DNA from: Hippasteria phrygiana
Lineage: Eukaryota; Echinodermata; Asteroidea; Valvatida; Goniasteridae
Reading direction: 5' to 3'
DNA length: 64,000 nucleotides
Assembly: GCA_037893225.1 (NCBI GenBank)
Contig: JAZGUH010000484.1
Location: forward strand, 248,001 to 312,000
Below the pieces are notes generated by a model. It was not told the DNA's origin. It saw only the letters and a program-made list of their open reading frames with translations, and searched no databases. Shown here one piece after another: positions 12,401 to 23,551 of the stretch (within the stretch, counting starts at the first letter, position 1; each line of letters opens with the position of its first letter). The translations under genes were made by a program, and so were the position numbers.

Positions 12401-13840
12401 TTTAATGTGCAGGCTATAAATTTCAAATAATGTAAATGCATCTGTGTGATTTCATCCATCTCTGTTTGGTTTAAATGCAAAAACGTTGGTGTTATTCGTG
12501 AGCGGTGAAATCGGTTTTAACATAATCTGTATTAATATAACTGTTGATTTTGACCTGCTGAAAAATAGTCCGGAGCGTATTGGTGACAACTCGACACGAT
12601 ACTGCTATACTGAGGCTTCAGAATTTGTTTCTTCAGTTAATTGCCTCTGCACACTTAAACGCACGGATGACGTGCCACAAATTAAGACAGCACGAACAGG
12701 TTGTCAAGCTATAATATACGGGCCTCTGTTTGAAATTACAAATAGCCTAATAAGCCCTTTATATAACAGAAATAGACAAAGAAACCCCAGTACATAAGAA
12801 TTCATCATTAAAAGAATAAGCCATTGCAATTAAAACGCAAGAATAAATGATGGAATCAAGTTGTCCCGTTGTCTTTAAATATCCCAAATCGCTAATTCAA
12901 AAACAGAATGAAAAATCCAAGATAGTTTTCTCGTAAACATCTTTACACTATCTACATATCAAATGTAGTGATTTAGACGTTGGGTTATTTTCCCCACCCA
13001 TATAAATTTATAATGAATACCTTGATCGAAACCTGAGAGGAGCATCTGAGTTGTGTAAAGGGAATGAGTTTGATCAGCTGATGGCGCGCTTTTCTTTTTG
13101 CATCAAATGTCGTCTGCCCTGTCGCGAGTGTGCGGATTTTGTTTACGTGTTAAATTTCAATGGGCTACGAATGTAATCATGCACAACAGTAACATTGTGG
13201 CAACTGGCAACACGTAGCTCAATGTTCTACGGTAAACAGGTGGTTGATGGGAAATAACAAAATTGCATGTTGCTTCAGAAGATGCATTTTACCTAAATTA
13301 AATGGTCACGTAATGTGAAAAAAGGATAATCACTTTAATCAATATAAACTCGTGCATTAATACTCGTTTATATTGGTTTTAAACATGTTGAGCTGCAAAA
13401 ACAGAAATAAGCAGTTAGTAGGCCTACCCTGCAAATATCAGTAAAGAAAAGAACAGGTGGAATTTCAAATTTCATATATAAAAATCATCATAATCTAATT
13501 GTAAACAGGGGTCAAAGATACGTTAATCCCTGAGTTCATGATACAGTCATGATTTTATCATTAACCAGCAGGGAAGTACTAACTATTACCTTTATAAAAA
13601 TATCATCATTGAGAACAAACTGATTTCGTGTAGTGTGCTCAATTTTAATATCTCTCATCAAAATCATCTGTCTCGAGAATAGAACAATTTCAATCATGAA
13701 ACGAAAAACAAGTGCAGCTGACACATTTAGGTACATCGAGTTAATAAAACAATCAATCGCCATTACGTCGTTTTTAATAATCCAAACCAGGCTCGTAACT
13801 ATCTTCATTAAGTCTAGTTCACACATAATTATAAGGTTTG
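9480..13840. other. Intergenic, no gene seen
   Basis: I see no supported exon. Homopolymer G-runs occur at about 10146-10160 and 11109-11133, each next to 'GGGCGT(C/A)GC'-type words that also precede the G-runs of the dispersed repeat above, so these may be further remnants of that family. The rest is AT-rich without recognisable structure. Confidence 0.5.
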
Positions 13841-14266
13841 GACGCCGGTTCATGCCGATTAACCGTAGACCTGTGAATCGGGATGAATCGGTGGCAAGAG
13901 GCAAACCTGGACACATAATGGTAACGGTTTATGACGGTTATTGTACCGTGACACTACGAATACCTACAACATGTGTACGATTTTGGGACGTTTTGAAGAA
14001 GATTCATCACGGAAACACAACGGTTTAGGCCTACTATACGGTTTTATACAACACCTGAATAAATCCCAGCCATCCGATTGGTGGATCGTCGATCACGTGC
14101 ATTGAATTATTCGACCCATCACACGACGCGAACCCGCACCGCCCAAAACGTTCTATCACATGGTTCTATCAAATGGTGCGCGCGCATTGATAGAACCAAA
14201 CGAACTTCCCTAATTTCACGGTCACTATGGTGTGGCGCTACACAACAGGGCTGTCAATTACACAGC

Positions 14267-14485
14267 ATGGCGGCCGAGTTTCCCGAACTGCCGCGGTTTG
14301 TTCTCCTAACAGACGACGAAATATTGGAACTCGTAGGCGATGCTGACGCTCCAAATACAAAGAGACAAATCAAATATGCAGTGAAACGATTAGATGAATT
14401 TGCAAGACACGCAGGAACAACAATTGAAGCTTTACTAATTCGGAACTCGACAATTTTTGTCGCGGTTTTATGCGGGACTGAGAAG
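14267..14485 (+). CDS. N-terminal exon of a Crypton/DUF3504-like protein (partial)
   Basis: ATG 14267 opens 73 codons: 'MAAEFPELPRF', then 'LTDDEILELVGD' and 'NTKRQIKYAVKRLDEFARH'. This is the typical opening of metazoan Crypton-derived tyrosine-recombinase-like/DUF3504 proteins: a short acidic 'LsdeEi..Ll' helix, then 'NTK..ik.A...f.ey'. It ends at a plausible donor AGAAG|GTAAAC at 14485/14486, phase 0. I find no downstream exon with the recombinase core, so this is a lone exon, a remnant, or the start of a gene whose other exons I cannot recognise. In the family the N-terminal part is an accessory SAM-like/DNA-binding region; that assignment is from memory and moderate. Confidence 0.45.
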
Positions 14486-14573
14486 GTAAACGGCACGTTG
14501 TAACGTTACACAAAGAAATCCATGCATGCAATCTGTCGGATTTATTCAGGCGTTGTATAAAACAAATAGGCCT

Positions 14574-14725
14574 AATGAATGTTTCACATTCGTGCAATGG
14601 TAAGAATAATTTCATTCGGTGACAGATGGAATGTCCCATTCCACTGGGCTTCGCCTCGTGGAATGGAACATGCCATCTGTCACCTCATGAAATTATTCTT
14701 ACCATCGCACTCATAAACATTCATT
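14574..14725. repeat. Long inverted repeat (hairpin, MITE-like)
   Basis: The left arm starts 'AATGAATGTTTCACATT' and runs through 'GGTAAGAATAATTTCA', 'GACAGATGGA' and 'CCATTCCAC'; the right arm reads back the same words to 'AAACATTCATT'. The arms are about 65 bp with a few mismatches and the centre is GGGCTTCGCC. The centre resembles that of the hairpin at 36830-36910. Confidence 0.8.
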
Positions 14726-15367
14726 ATTTGTATACTATTACGCTAGCGTTACGAATACTCTACGGTATACTGCGGTTAATCACGTTTATTGACGTTTCAC
14801 TTAAGATTATATATGTACCAGGATTAATTACGAGTTATCAAGGTTCACGTATGATTAATGACGAATTCTCACGATTCCATAGGATTGGGATATATAAGAG
14901 GGGCTAACAACTGCTGCTATGTCATTAAGTATCAGCCTCTCACACCTCTCACACATGGTCCTGGAGCTTGTCATGAGAATGTGACATCGTGGGGTAAACG
15001 TAGGGCAAACGTAGTGCGATCGTATAGTAACAGCGTGATAAACCGTACATGCACCGTTCTTAATCGTACAGTAAGCATAGTAAATCGTAGACAATTCGGA
15101 CTATTCGTGATAGTTGTCGCATCAGAACGTATTGGAATCTTAGCTAAACCGTAGGCAAGGCAAACAGTAGGAAATGATAGAAAACCGTATTATATGCGTA
15201 CCAAAACGTAGGATAATCTTAGATATTCGTACTGAATCGTCATAAATTCCAGCTACGGTTATCCACGGAAGGCCACGAATGGCCCTACGATGGCCCTATA
15301 GGATTATGCACGAATGAGTTAAGATTTCGCTACGATGGCTCTACGTTTTGTTTAAACCGTAGCGGAG

Positions 15368-15403
15368 CTACGAATGTTTTGAACCGACTCAAAACATTCG
15401 TAG
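15368..15403. repeat. Perfect 15-bp-stem hairpin
   Basis: CTACGAATGTTTTGA is followed by a 6-base loop and its exact reverse complement. It lies at the right edge of the CGTA-rich region and shares its core word ACGAAT/ATTCGT. Such a hairpin could be a terminal structure of a mobile element. Confidence 0.75.
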
Positions 15404-15949
15404 GCCCGTCACCGTGAGCTCCAGGCATTAGGAGGGCCACAGCGCTTGATATAGGGGGCCACATCACAAGACAAAAACACAACTTTATGCTTATGGATTG
15501 ACAGATGGGGGGGGGGGGATTAATCACCAGCCCCCCCCCCCCTTCCGCCACCCCTCCTTATGAATAACGTGCCCGTAACATCAAGCATTGAAGTACATTA
15601 CCTTTTCATGGTCCATGATTTAAGCGCAATGTGTGTCACTATCGTGATTTAATATTTAACTTTCAACTCAACCACATTGCAACTCCATAACCATTTATCA
15701 TAATTTACCACCGATAAAACAGTGGTTTACTAAGAAAAACTTTATTAAATATGTTACACATTCATTGGTTAACCATGGCCAGCTAAATCTCGAATATTAT
15801 ATTTGACCTTTGATATTACACCATAGTCGGTGTAGCGTGAATTTCAGTCACTTGGAAATACATGTACATTGTTAGTACTGCACATGCCTTAAAGGCAGTG
15901 TACATGATTGGTCATTGTTGCAATTTTCAGAAATGGGCGGATTTAGGGG

Positions 15950-16275
15950 TTAGTATTTTATAGAAAAAAACGAGAGAAAAACGGCGCTTGTTTTCAACCG
16001 TCGGGCGGATGATAGCCTTTAGTCAAGGCGCGCGTGGCTATGTGAGCGCGTGACGCGCCCCGGATTATGCGCCATCATGTCCGGGGCCCGCCACTCGTCA
16101 CGGGTAGCCACGCGCGCCTTGACTAGCGGCTACAGGGCAGTTTTCAAACGATTTCCAGCTGGAAATCGTTGGAAAACGATATACATTCCACTTTTCTTGA
16201 CAACGACAGCACACCTGGTGCCATCATTTCACAGGATGATTAAAACTATTATAAGGTATTTTGTAATAATTTAGT
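15950..16275. repeat. Inverted-repeat element with GC-rich palindrome
   Basis: The core at 16020-16125 is a palindrome: 'TAGTCAAGGCGCGCGTGGCTA' minus its last base on the left matches 'AGCCACGCGCGCCTTGACTA' on the right, with 'GCGCCCCGGA'/'TCCGGGGCCCG' nearer the centre. A second short palindrome, AACGATTTCCAGCTGGAAATCGTT, follows when read outward from AGCT. The flanks ('TTAGTATTTTATAG', 'CCACTTTTCTTGACAACGACAG') resemble 6785-6985. Probably a MITE. Confidence 0.55.
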
Positions 16276-18102
16276 AAACAAAATTGGAGGATTACCAATC
16301 GTGTACACTACATTTAAGGAGAGTGGCCGGTCATGTGAGAAGGTTTAACTAATAATAGGGAAAGGAAGTCCGATTTTCACCGGAGTCTGATTTTCATACG
16401 ACATCATTGTCCAAGACGCGCCATCTAACATGACTTATGTCATTTAAAGTTCAGTGTATGTCCGTGAAGCCAATGTCTCAGAATGTATTCAAGCGTGGTT
16501 TGGCTTCCCTAACATTTTTTTACAATAATTACAAAATGAATGTATACTTTTCATGTTAAAAATCACACCGAGTTCAGGTGTTTTAACATAAAGTTGGACA
16601 GTCCAGGCCATTGTTTAGTTGTTTGTTATCCGTTCGTCTCTTCATCTGTTCGTCTGTCGTGCTGTCTGTCTTTCCGTCAATTGGTCGTTATCCCTCATGC
16701 TATCCGTTCGTTTGTGGCTGTTAGAATGTTTGTTTGCACGTCTGTTTGAAGACTTCGTTACTTGATAGGTTACTCTATGCAGTGTATGCATCCGACGAGT
16801 TCTGGGCAGTTCTAACGAGTTAAGATGCAACTCTAGAGGACATTGTGCGTTGGTTAATAAGGAGTCTTCGGGAAGAAATGTTGTCCTTAGGCGGACCGTG
16901 ATGGGCAGGAAGCCAGCTGGATGCAACCAGCTGTGTCAAATCTTGTCAGGCACCTAAACTTTCATCAAAGACCGTATCCACATCCAGCAGGCCTAATCCG
17001 TTCCAATTAACAGTTAGACTGGACGCGGGTCTGTTTGTTCAGAATTCGTGGACCATGTCAATTGTACACGTAATTCAACTAATTGGGATGCAAAAAAGTA
17101 GCAGTAAAACAAAATGCTGTTTTGTGTTTGCATAAACTGCTTTTGCATACATCATGTGTGACAAATTCGCTGCATACATACATTCGGGCAGATGGTTACA
17201 ATAAACACCGTTCTCTTGTTTTTCAACATAAAGGCACTCACGTCGTGTGCATAATAGAATGACGTTCGAAATTATTTGTTAATTTACACAATAGACATTG
17301 AGAAGTTAATGTGGGTGAAAATTGTTTTGCGTGAATTACGAGGTAAAAATATAGGCCTACGTTGAGAGCGTGGTTTTAAGATACAATTCACATCCGTGCA
17401 GTTGCCTAGATGTCATCTGGTATGTTACATCATTCGTATACACTATAAATAAGAACATTAAATAATTACAGTATGTCGGATCGACAAATGTACAATTGCA
17501 CACGAATAAAATTAAATGTACGTTTATATAATAGACAATGTTGAACCCCTAGTTTGTATTTTATGTCTTTTTTTACCAGAATTATCCGTACAATTGTTGA
17601 GGATAAACGAGATATTAGGAGGCGATTTTTTTTTCAGGGGAGCAACTCTGTATAGTAATTTCGTTTCCATGGCAAACATTATGGCATGTTTGGTTGGGCT
17701 TTCATACATGAATACATTAGAATGACAATATACCGGTAGTTAAAAAAAATTAAGACAATATCACATCATGAGAACTGAATTTCCATGGAAACCTTATTCA
17801 TGTACACTGCCGGTGTAAAACAAATTACGCAATGTGTCACTGCCCTAAGGTTTCGCTTAAACGTATCGCCTCTTCGCGAAAAACTCAAAGTATGAATTTT
17901 GTTTCCTTTGGGTAGAAAAAAAAAGAACGATCCTAAAGCTTTTGACAGTAAATTATATCTAAATTTTCTCTCATTTTACATTTGTCGCTATAACATTTTT
18001 ACGTCCACTGTTAACAATAGTTGCATAATAGTTGCAGCTTTGTGTTAGGTGTTTGTAACAAGTATAAAAGCTCTGAGATGTCTCAACCAGACGTCTCAGT
18101 TC
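16276..18102. other. Intergenic, no gene seen
   Basis: Downstream side of the GPCR gene. A degenerate pyrimidine-rich GTCTGTC-type tract lies at about 16620-16745. I see no exon. The 3' untranslated region of the receptor probably extends into the right part, but I cannot place its poly(A) site. Confidence 0.45.
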
Positions 18103-19137
18103 TCACATGGGCGTGGCTGGGGGCGGGGTTCGCTGTGGTCCATTCAGTGTGTCATCTTCTGTACATTTCCATGCTTTCTTGAAACTTTTCTTGAAATTCC
18201 CGCTGAGAAATCCGTAGAGCAGGGGATTAGCGCAGCTGTTCAGATAACTTAAGCACATGGTGAAGTCGGATACTAGCATATAGGAGAACCGGTCTCGGCC
18301 GATACTTGGAACGAACACAACAATGGTACGCCAAACATAGAATGGCCACCAACACATGAAGAAAGCAAGAACCACAAAGAATACTAAGCGGTTCACCTTT
18401 CGTGATTTCTTCATCTTGCCAGTTCGGGCTCCAATCTTTTTCAGGCGCATGACAATACTGGAATAACACACACAAATGATGAAGAGAGGAATGACAAAAC
18501 CCATCAGGGACGTGTAGATCATGAAAAGTTTCTGGGTTAGGTCGACAGCATAGTAGTCATCACCAAATACAGCGTTAAAATTAAAATGACAGACTAATTC
18601 TTCGGCATCGTAACGCGTGACGATGTTCATGGGACTAGCAGCGGCTAAAGCGAGGAACCACACCCCGATATTCACGCAGGTTGCAAGACGTAACGTACGG
18701 TATCCGCGCACCCTACGGGCGTGACATACAGCTACATAACGATCAATGCTCATAGCGGTCAAGCAAAACACACTGGTAAACATATTCAAACCATCAATAG
18801 CATATACCACATGACACATTACAGGGCCAAACACCCAGCTATTATCAGCTAGAGTAGCTATGGATAAAAACACCAGTGCTATCATGAATAAGTCATCAGC
18901 TATGGCCAGGCTCAAGATGTAAGAGTTAGTGACAGTTTTCATCTTGGCGTAGCGCAACACCACAAAAATCACCATACTGTTACCAATTAGGCCCATCACA
19001 CAGACGATCAGCAGAAAGATCCCAGCCACGATTGCACCCTTCGAAGTAGCATAGTCGTCCTCTGTACAGTTATCCAATGTCCAGTTATCTTGAGAACAGT
19101 TGAAGGAGACATTACGCCACTGCATCGTGTCATCCAT
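18103..19137 (-). CDS. Somatostatin/allatostatin-C-type neuropeptide receptor (class A GPCR)
   Basis: A single coding exon gives a complete 344-aa seven-helix receptor from ATG 19137 to TGA 18103. N-terminal sequons lie at N9, N13, N18 and N23. TM1 has the GN pair, TM2 'LSLAIADDLF', TM3 'IDGLNMFTSVFCL' with Asp115 (position 3.32), then DRY at 132-134, the CWWP of TM6 at 262-265 and NPLLY of TM7 at 304-308. Cys108 and Cys183 can form the TM3-ECL2 disulfide. The blocks 'RYAKMKT.TN.YIL.LAIAD' and 'NSCANP.LYGFLS.NFK' are the signature of somatostatin/opioid and arthropod allatostatin-C receptors. By family it couples a neuropeptide to Gi/o at the plasma membrane. A splice-acceptor-like 'TCTCCACTAG' 18-25 bases upstream of the ATG suggests an intron in the 5'UTR. 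Exact ligand is inferred, not shown. Confidence 0.93.
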   Translation of the reverse strand: MDDTMQWRNVSFNCSQDNWTLDNCTEDDYATSKGAIVAGIFLLIVCVMGLIGNSMVIFVVLRYAKMKTVTNSYILSLAIADDLFMIALVFLSIATLADNSWVFGPVMCHVVYAIDGLNMFTSVFCLTAMSIDRYVAVCHARRVRGYRTLRLATCVNIGVWFLALAAASPMNIVTRYDAEELVCHFNFNAVFGDDYYAVDLTQKLFMIYTSLMGFVIPLFIICVCYSSIVMRLKKIGARTGKMKKSRKVNRLVFFVVLAFFMCWWPFYVWRTIVVFVPSIGRDRFSYMLVSDFTMCLSYLNSCANPLLYGFLSGNFKKSFKKAWKCTEDDTLNGPQRTPPPATPM

Positions 19138-19699
19138 TCTGGCCGCTAAAGCCAATCCTAGTGGAGATTACAGATTAAGTTGAATGTTGATAGGAAGTTG
19201 GTTGTCTCACATGTTCCCGTGGGATGGCTTGATCGGTAAAGTCACTTTTTGGTGTACCACCGTCTGAAATGGCTTGCCGTTAAATGAGGCGGCTTCTCTC
19301 TTTCGTTCTTCCACGGCAGCATTTCTGATGACACCAAACTGAATTATACTAAAAACTTTAAATTCGAACACTAGTTTTTAACTGGGGCGTTTTTGAAGCA
19401 TCAGCTGAAGGCCTGCGCCAATCTTAAATCTTGCTGGAACATTAGCCTCACAGTTTTAGATTTTCATTCTCCGCTTTATGCAGAAGACGGCCCCTTCGTC
19501 AGGCAATAAAGGTGTGACAAGACCCCAAAGAAATCAATCTAAATTTGCAATTTATCGGTGATTGCAGATTTTCGCAAGTGAGAATAGTACGGGCACCGCA
19601 CAGCGTGCAGTGGACGAGTCAGCCGCACCGAGTTTCCGTCCAGAATGGCTTGCCGACTCTTCCATGCTGCTTCGCACATCATTGACAAACGCGTGTCAC

Positions 19700-19757
19700 C
19701 GGTCACGTGACTTCACTGAACGGTGACTAAACCATCATTACGCCTGGTCACGTGAAT
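19700..19757. promoter_or_regulatory. Paired E-boxes GTCACGTGA upstream of the receptor
   Basis: Two copies of GTCACGTGA, at 19702 and 19747, lie 45 bp apart and about 570-620 bp upstream of the receptor start codon. CACGTG is the core site of USF/MITF/TFE-type bHLH factors. Position and pairing suggest a regulatory role, but the start of transcription is not known. Confidence 0.3.
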
Positions 19758-19989
19758 TGTCACCTAGGCATATCCTGTCCATTCGGTCAGGGTACTTTCT
19801 CACCATTGCATCATTGGTGACGATAGTTCAAATTGATTAATTCTTGTTATTGTCAATTCTTAACGACCTATAAATACGATTTGAAGCTTTGCATGGTGGT
19901 TGCGATACGATAAAGACTGGAATTGCGGGTAACACCATGTGAAAACAAATCTCTTCTGGGCAGATGTGTGGTTCTGAAAAGAACCGGGA

Positions 19990-20290
19990 TGCGTGTGTAA
20001 CTCGACGTTTCGGACAGTGTGCTCTGTCCGTCCTCAGGAGTGTGAGTGATGTGATGGTGAGTTGCTGCAGCTTATATGCCTTCTGGATGTCTACTCAGGT
20101 GTGACGTCTGGATGCTGTAGTGTGCGTTGGGTGTGGCAGTAGCTTGTTGGGTGGCGTGGGTGTAGGATGTGTGGCGTTTGATGAGTTGGGACCAGATGTC
20201 GTTGATGTGGAATCCGATGTCTTGCGACCTGTTTGTGAGACGCGTGTGTTTTCCCAGCTGTCTTTATAGACTGTGCCCGAACTGAGTTAA
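19990..20290 (-). mobile_element. Penelope-like element fragment (tentative)
   Basis: On the minus strand a reading ending 'HTSYTHATQQATATP...HPEGI' stops just before 'TATAAGCTGC', followed by CTGAGGAC, an inverted pair GGACAG...CTGTCC, and GAAACGTCGAG. The order 'TATAAGC ... CCTGAGGACGG ... CCGAAACGTCGAG' is familiar from the repeat (pLTR) of Penelope-like retroelements in many animals. I see no RT or GIY-YIG domain, so only the end of a copy is present. Confidence 0.4.
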
Positions 20291-20977
20291 GCTCCAGTTA
20301 ATCGCCATATTCAATCCAGTTTGTTACTGCTGAAGCTAGGCTCTCTCGTTCTCACGAGGCATAATTGCGTCTATATGCAGCCTAATATATCTTAATTGTT
20401 TCCCCCTCGTCTGTCGCCGACTGTAGACCGTTGGATGTGTACTAAGACCAAAATGGTACTGCCTCGTTTGAAATGATAGATGTCTTAAAAGAAACACGCA
20501 TCCATCAGACAAGGTTTTTTCCCTATATAAGGTGAACCTCTTTCTCTATTATTAATAGACATTTTGTTGATTCTGCCTTTAGCTTGGTTCCTTTCGTCAT
20601 ATATACATCGTATCCAGGTGTAAGTTTAATTACAATACACACAATGCAATAGAATAAAGCGACCAGCAGTCCTTCGACATTATGTTAATGATCTAAATAT
20701 TCACCTTTTCTATCTCATAACCGCAAGTATGGTTGTGTTTGAAAAAGCGAGCGTTATATGAAGGGCAAATTATCAATCCAGAATCTAACATTTAGGCTCA
20801 GGGCAGACGATATCAATCATCACGATCTTACTTGCTAAGTTAAAAAAAAAAAAAAAAGGAGCAAAAACGCACATACTGTTGTTTACACTCGTTTCCAACT
20901 CGTGCATTCATTAATTTGTTGGCATTGTTTCGATCGCATTGGGGTAGCCACTATGAGCTCATGTCCAACATGTATAA

Positions 20978-21148
20978 AGGGCCGGTCACACTGCAACGAT
21001 AAACGATAACGAAAACGAAAACGATGTGAATAAACGCTCTCTATTGGTGGATGGAACGTGCGGTAATACGCGCGCGTTCCACCCATAACACCAATAGAGA
21101 GCGTTTATTCACATCGTTTTCGTTATCGTGGCCAGTGTGACCGGCCCT
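20978..21148. mobile_element. MITE, 171 bp, TSD TAA (Harbinger-like)
   Basis: Terminal inverted repeats of about 70 bp begin AGGGCCGGTCACACTG and read back to CAGTGTGACCGGCCCT. Both arms hold 'GAATAAACGCTCTCTATTGG'. The element is flanked by TAA at 20975-20977 and 21149-21151. The 3-bp TAA duplication suggests mobilisation by a PIF/Harbinger transposase. It has no coding capacity. Confidence 0.8.
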
Positions 21149-22196
21149 TAAGAGGTGTTTTTATCGTACGGTGGTTGCCAGTGAACCATCAATCCTCGAG
21201 CTATCCATCTGCTTGCCATGTCGATTTATAGCACCATATGCAACTCGTTAATTGCTGTAGTGTACCCGCGTTGGTATATGTTGGCATCTGAGTGTTTTCT
21301 ACGGCTAAACTGCTTTAAACGCTTCGTGATCAAGCTCAGAGCCGAAATTCCAGGTAGGCCTATTACACGCTCGAACGGGGTCCTGGCTTTTGTGTCAAGA
21401 TACTTTACTGCGATTAATTATCTCCAATATGAGGGAATGTTTTGTGAGTGGACAAAAAAGGGGGGGAGTACACAAAAATGTTGCTTGTGAAGTTGGGGAG
21501 GGACCAATAAAAATAACTGTGTCGTGGGTATAAACTTTTAGAGTTACAAAATGTCCTAAAGTGTACGAAAATATTTCAAGCCCTATTTTAAATGGCTCAG
21601 GCCTAAATTGACGTACTCTTTTCGGATGTTACTTGTTTTTCGCTTTTAGTGAGGGTCTTTATGAGGTCAGGATTAAGAATTAAATTTTATTTCGGAAATG
21701 TATCAGTACCGATAGTTGATAACTAACTTTTGGATCTTTTAGTGGAATTTGTTTGATATTAAATGTCATACTGCGATTACTGCCCGCCGTTTTACAAATT
21801 TCATTATAACCGTGATATTTTGCACCTGTAGTCGTTGCTGGTGAGGTTAAAGTCGTCAGGTTTAGTACTCTTCGAAGGATCAACTCAAGCCATTGTGACA
21901 GCTGCTTGCATAATAATCAGTTACTCAAAACGCTAGGACTGAGGTCTCAACTGCCACTTTGGATTTAGATATTATTCAGCTGTGAAGCGCGCAAACAACA
22001 ACTCTCAGAAAAAAATCTTAACTGATCGATCTTTCCTGGCCGCTCGGATCGGGTTGGACCGAGTTGGACATCTCTGTTGACATAACGCTTTAAGATTGAT
22101 TTAGGAATTGGGAAGGCTTTCAATGTGTTCGTTTACTCAAACTGATGCCAGTCGCCGCGCTGTCAAAGAGTTGTTAGGTGCTTGGATTACTTGGGT

Positions 22197-22299
22197 CGTT
22201 TTCCAAACCCTAGCTTAGGCTCCGTCTCCGGCTTCATCACCATTGCCAAACTGCATGAACGAAGCCAAAGACGGAGACGAAGCTGGGGTTTGGAAAACG
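22197..22299. mobile_element. Short palindromic MITE-like element
   Basis: CGTTTTCCAAACCC with 'GGCTCCGTCTCCGGCTTC' on the left is matched by 'GAAGCCAAAGACGGAGAC' and GGGTTTGGAAAACG on the right, arms of about 39 bp with a few mismatches. No clear target duplication. Confidence 0.6.
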
Positions 22300-22981
22300 G
22301 CCTGGGATTGAGCAACAGTCGCACCATTCAGGTCGACGGCCATGTTTGGTCACGTGGTGCACACAAATATCGCCATTCAAATTCGTGTGAAACAAACAAG
22401 CTAAAAACAAGGATGCTGTGTATAGCCCTTGAACAAGGATGCAAAGTCCGAACATTTTGGCACATCCAATCACTGGTAGGCCCCCTAAACACAATTTGTA
22501 TTGTATTTGTCTCGATCATTATTAATAATAATCATTATTGGGTGCGTTCGATTAGCTTACACGTTTAAGTGAAACTTAATTAGTCATCACGTGATACTCG
22601 TGTCTGCCGCGGTGTCAACCACCACTACCCCAGCTAGCGAGCGGGTCTCTCTGATGGCTGCCCGGGTTTAATGACGTCACCGGCTAGCCGAAAACGTAAA
22701 CATTACGGGGAACAGGAATTCGACCTAATTAAACGTAGGCCTACAAATTGTGACACAAATTGGGAAGGAAAGAGCAAGTACGGATCCAGGATTGTTTGCG
22801 GGGGGGGGGGGGGGGGTTCTGAATTTCTTTCTGTACATTTGCCCAAACAGTTTCTCAGCGTTTTGTTCTTACCCGTACACGCAAAATAAGACCTTTACGG
22901 GGTTTTGCTTTTCTTTTCTGGTTTGCTACGGTACCTAGGCGTAGGCCCTTAAAAGCAAAAAAATGGCAACGAGAAGGGGGA

Positions 22982-23030
22982 GGGTGGGGTGGGGTGGGGT
23001 GGGGTGGGGTGGGGGTGGGGGTGGGGGTTT
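22982..23030 (+). repeat. (GGGGT)n tract, G-quadruplex-prone
   Basis: About nine consecutive GGGGT or GGGGGT units. Runs of four or more G at this spacing are a classic G-quadruplex pattern. Confidence 0.8.
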
Positions 23031-23311
23031 GACCTCTCCCCCTGGTCCGCGCCTGAAGGGTGCATTTTCCTGACATTGACAACAGCTGAGGACTAGACTG
23101 TGTGTAAACTGTGAATTTTATAATTATGATGTCGTCATTGTCAAGATTTTGCTGGTAGAGCAGACGACAGTGAGCCTGTGTCAACAGGTTTCCGCCCCCA
23201 AACGACCTTTGACCTTAATTTTCCCAGCATGCCTAGGATAATACACCGCAGCGTTCGATTTGCCTCATTTCGTGGCTTCCCCGCGGTGTAACCCCGTGTT
23301 TACGGTGTAAA

Positions 23312-23491
23312 GGCTGGTTTATAGTCGGTCGGCGATGGTCGCCGCGACAGAAAATTGACGCGCGATCCTCTCACGCACATAAATATAGAACGTAAAGTTA
23401 TTGTTTAAACGTTCTATATCTATGTGCGTGAAAGGATCGCGCGTCAATTTTATGTCGCAGCGACCATCGCCGACCGACTAATAAACCAGCC
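23312..23491. mobile_element. Nested MITE, 180 bp, long TIRs
   Basis: Left arm GGCTGGTTTATAGTCGGTCG and 'GCGATGGTCGC', then 'ATTGACGCGCGATCC', is mirrored on the right down to 'CCGACTAATAAACCAGCC'. Arms are about 80 bp with few mismatches. TAAA flanks both ends (23308-23311 and 23492-23495). It lies inside the 22540-23519 element, so it inserted later. Confidence 0.8.
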
Positions 23492-23551
23492 TAAAAAATT
23501 AAGCTAATCGAACGCACCCATTATTTTGTTGATTGTGCAACCTGTGCATTG

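Larger units (their letters stand above)
13845..15410. other. CGTA-word-rich region, possible mobile element
   Basis: Words such as AACCGTAG, TTCGTA, CGTAGG and CGTAC recur in both orientations, especially densely at 14990-15400, where I count more than a dozen CGTA. The block closes on a perfect 15-bp-stem hairpin (15368-15403) built from the same word. Inside it lie a 150-bp inverted repeat and a Crypton/DUF3504-like exon. The pattern resembles the subterminal repeats that some transposases bind, but I found no clear terminal repeats for the whole block. Confidence 0.4.
22540..23519. mobile_element. Non-autonomous DNA element, 980 bp, 20-bp TIRs
   Basis: GGGTGCGTTCGATTAGCTTA at 22540-22559 is exactly inverted at 23500-23519. 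ATTATT flanks both ends (22534-22539 and 23520-23525), a probable target-site duplication. The interior holds a G-run (about 22800-22816), GGGGT repeats (22982-23030) and a second, nested inverted-repeat element. I see no transposase. Confidence 0.8.

Noticed and set aside
13536..14028. Overlapping frames of about 130 codons on both strands
   Set aside because: Both strands are open over the same AT-rich stretch with no motifs, no homologue recognised and no splice context.
18227..18475. 82-codon frame on the minus strand within the GPCR
   Set aside because: Out-of-frame shadow of the receptor coding sequence.
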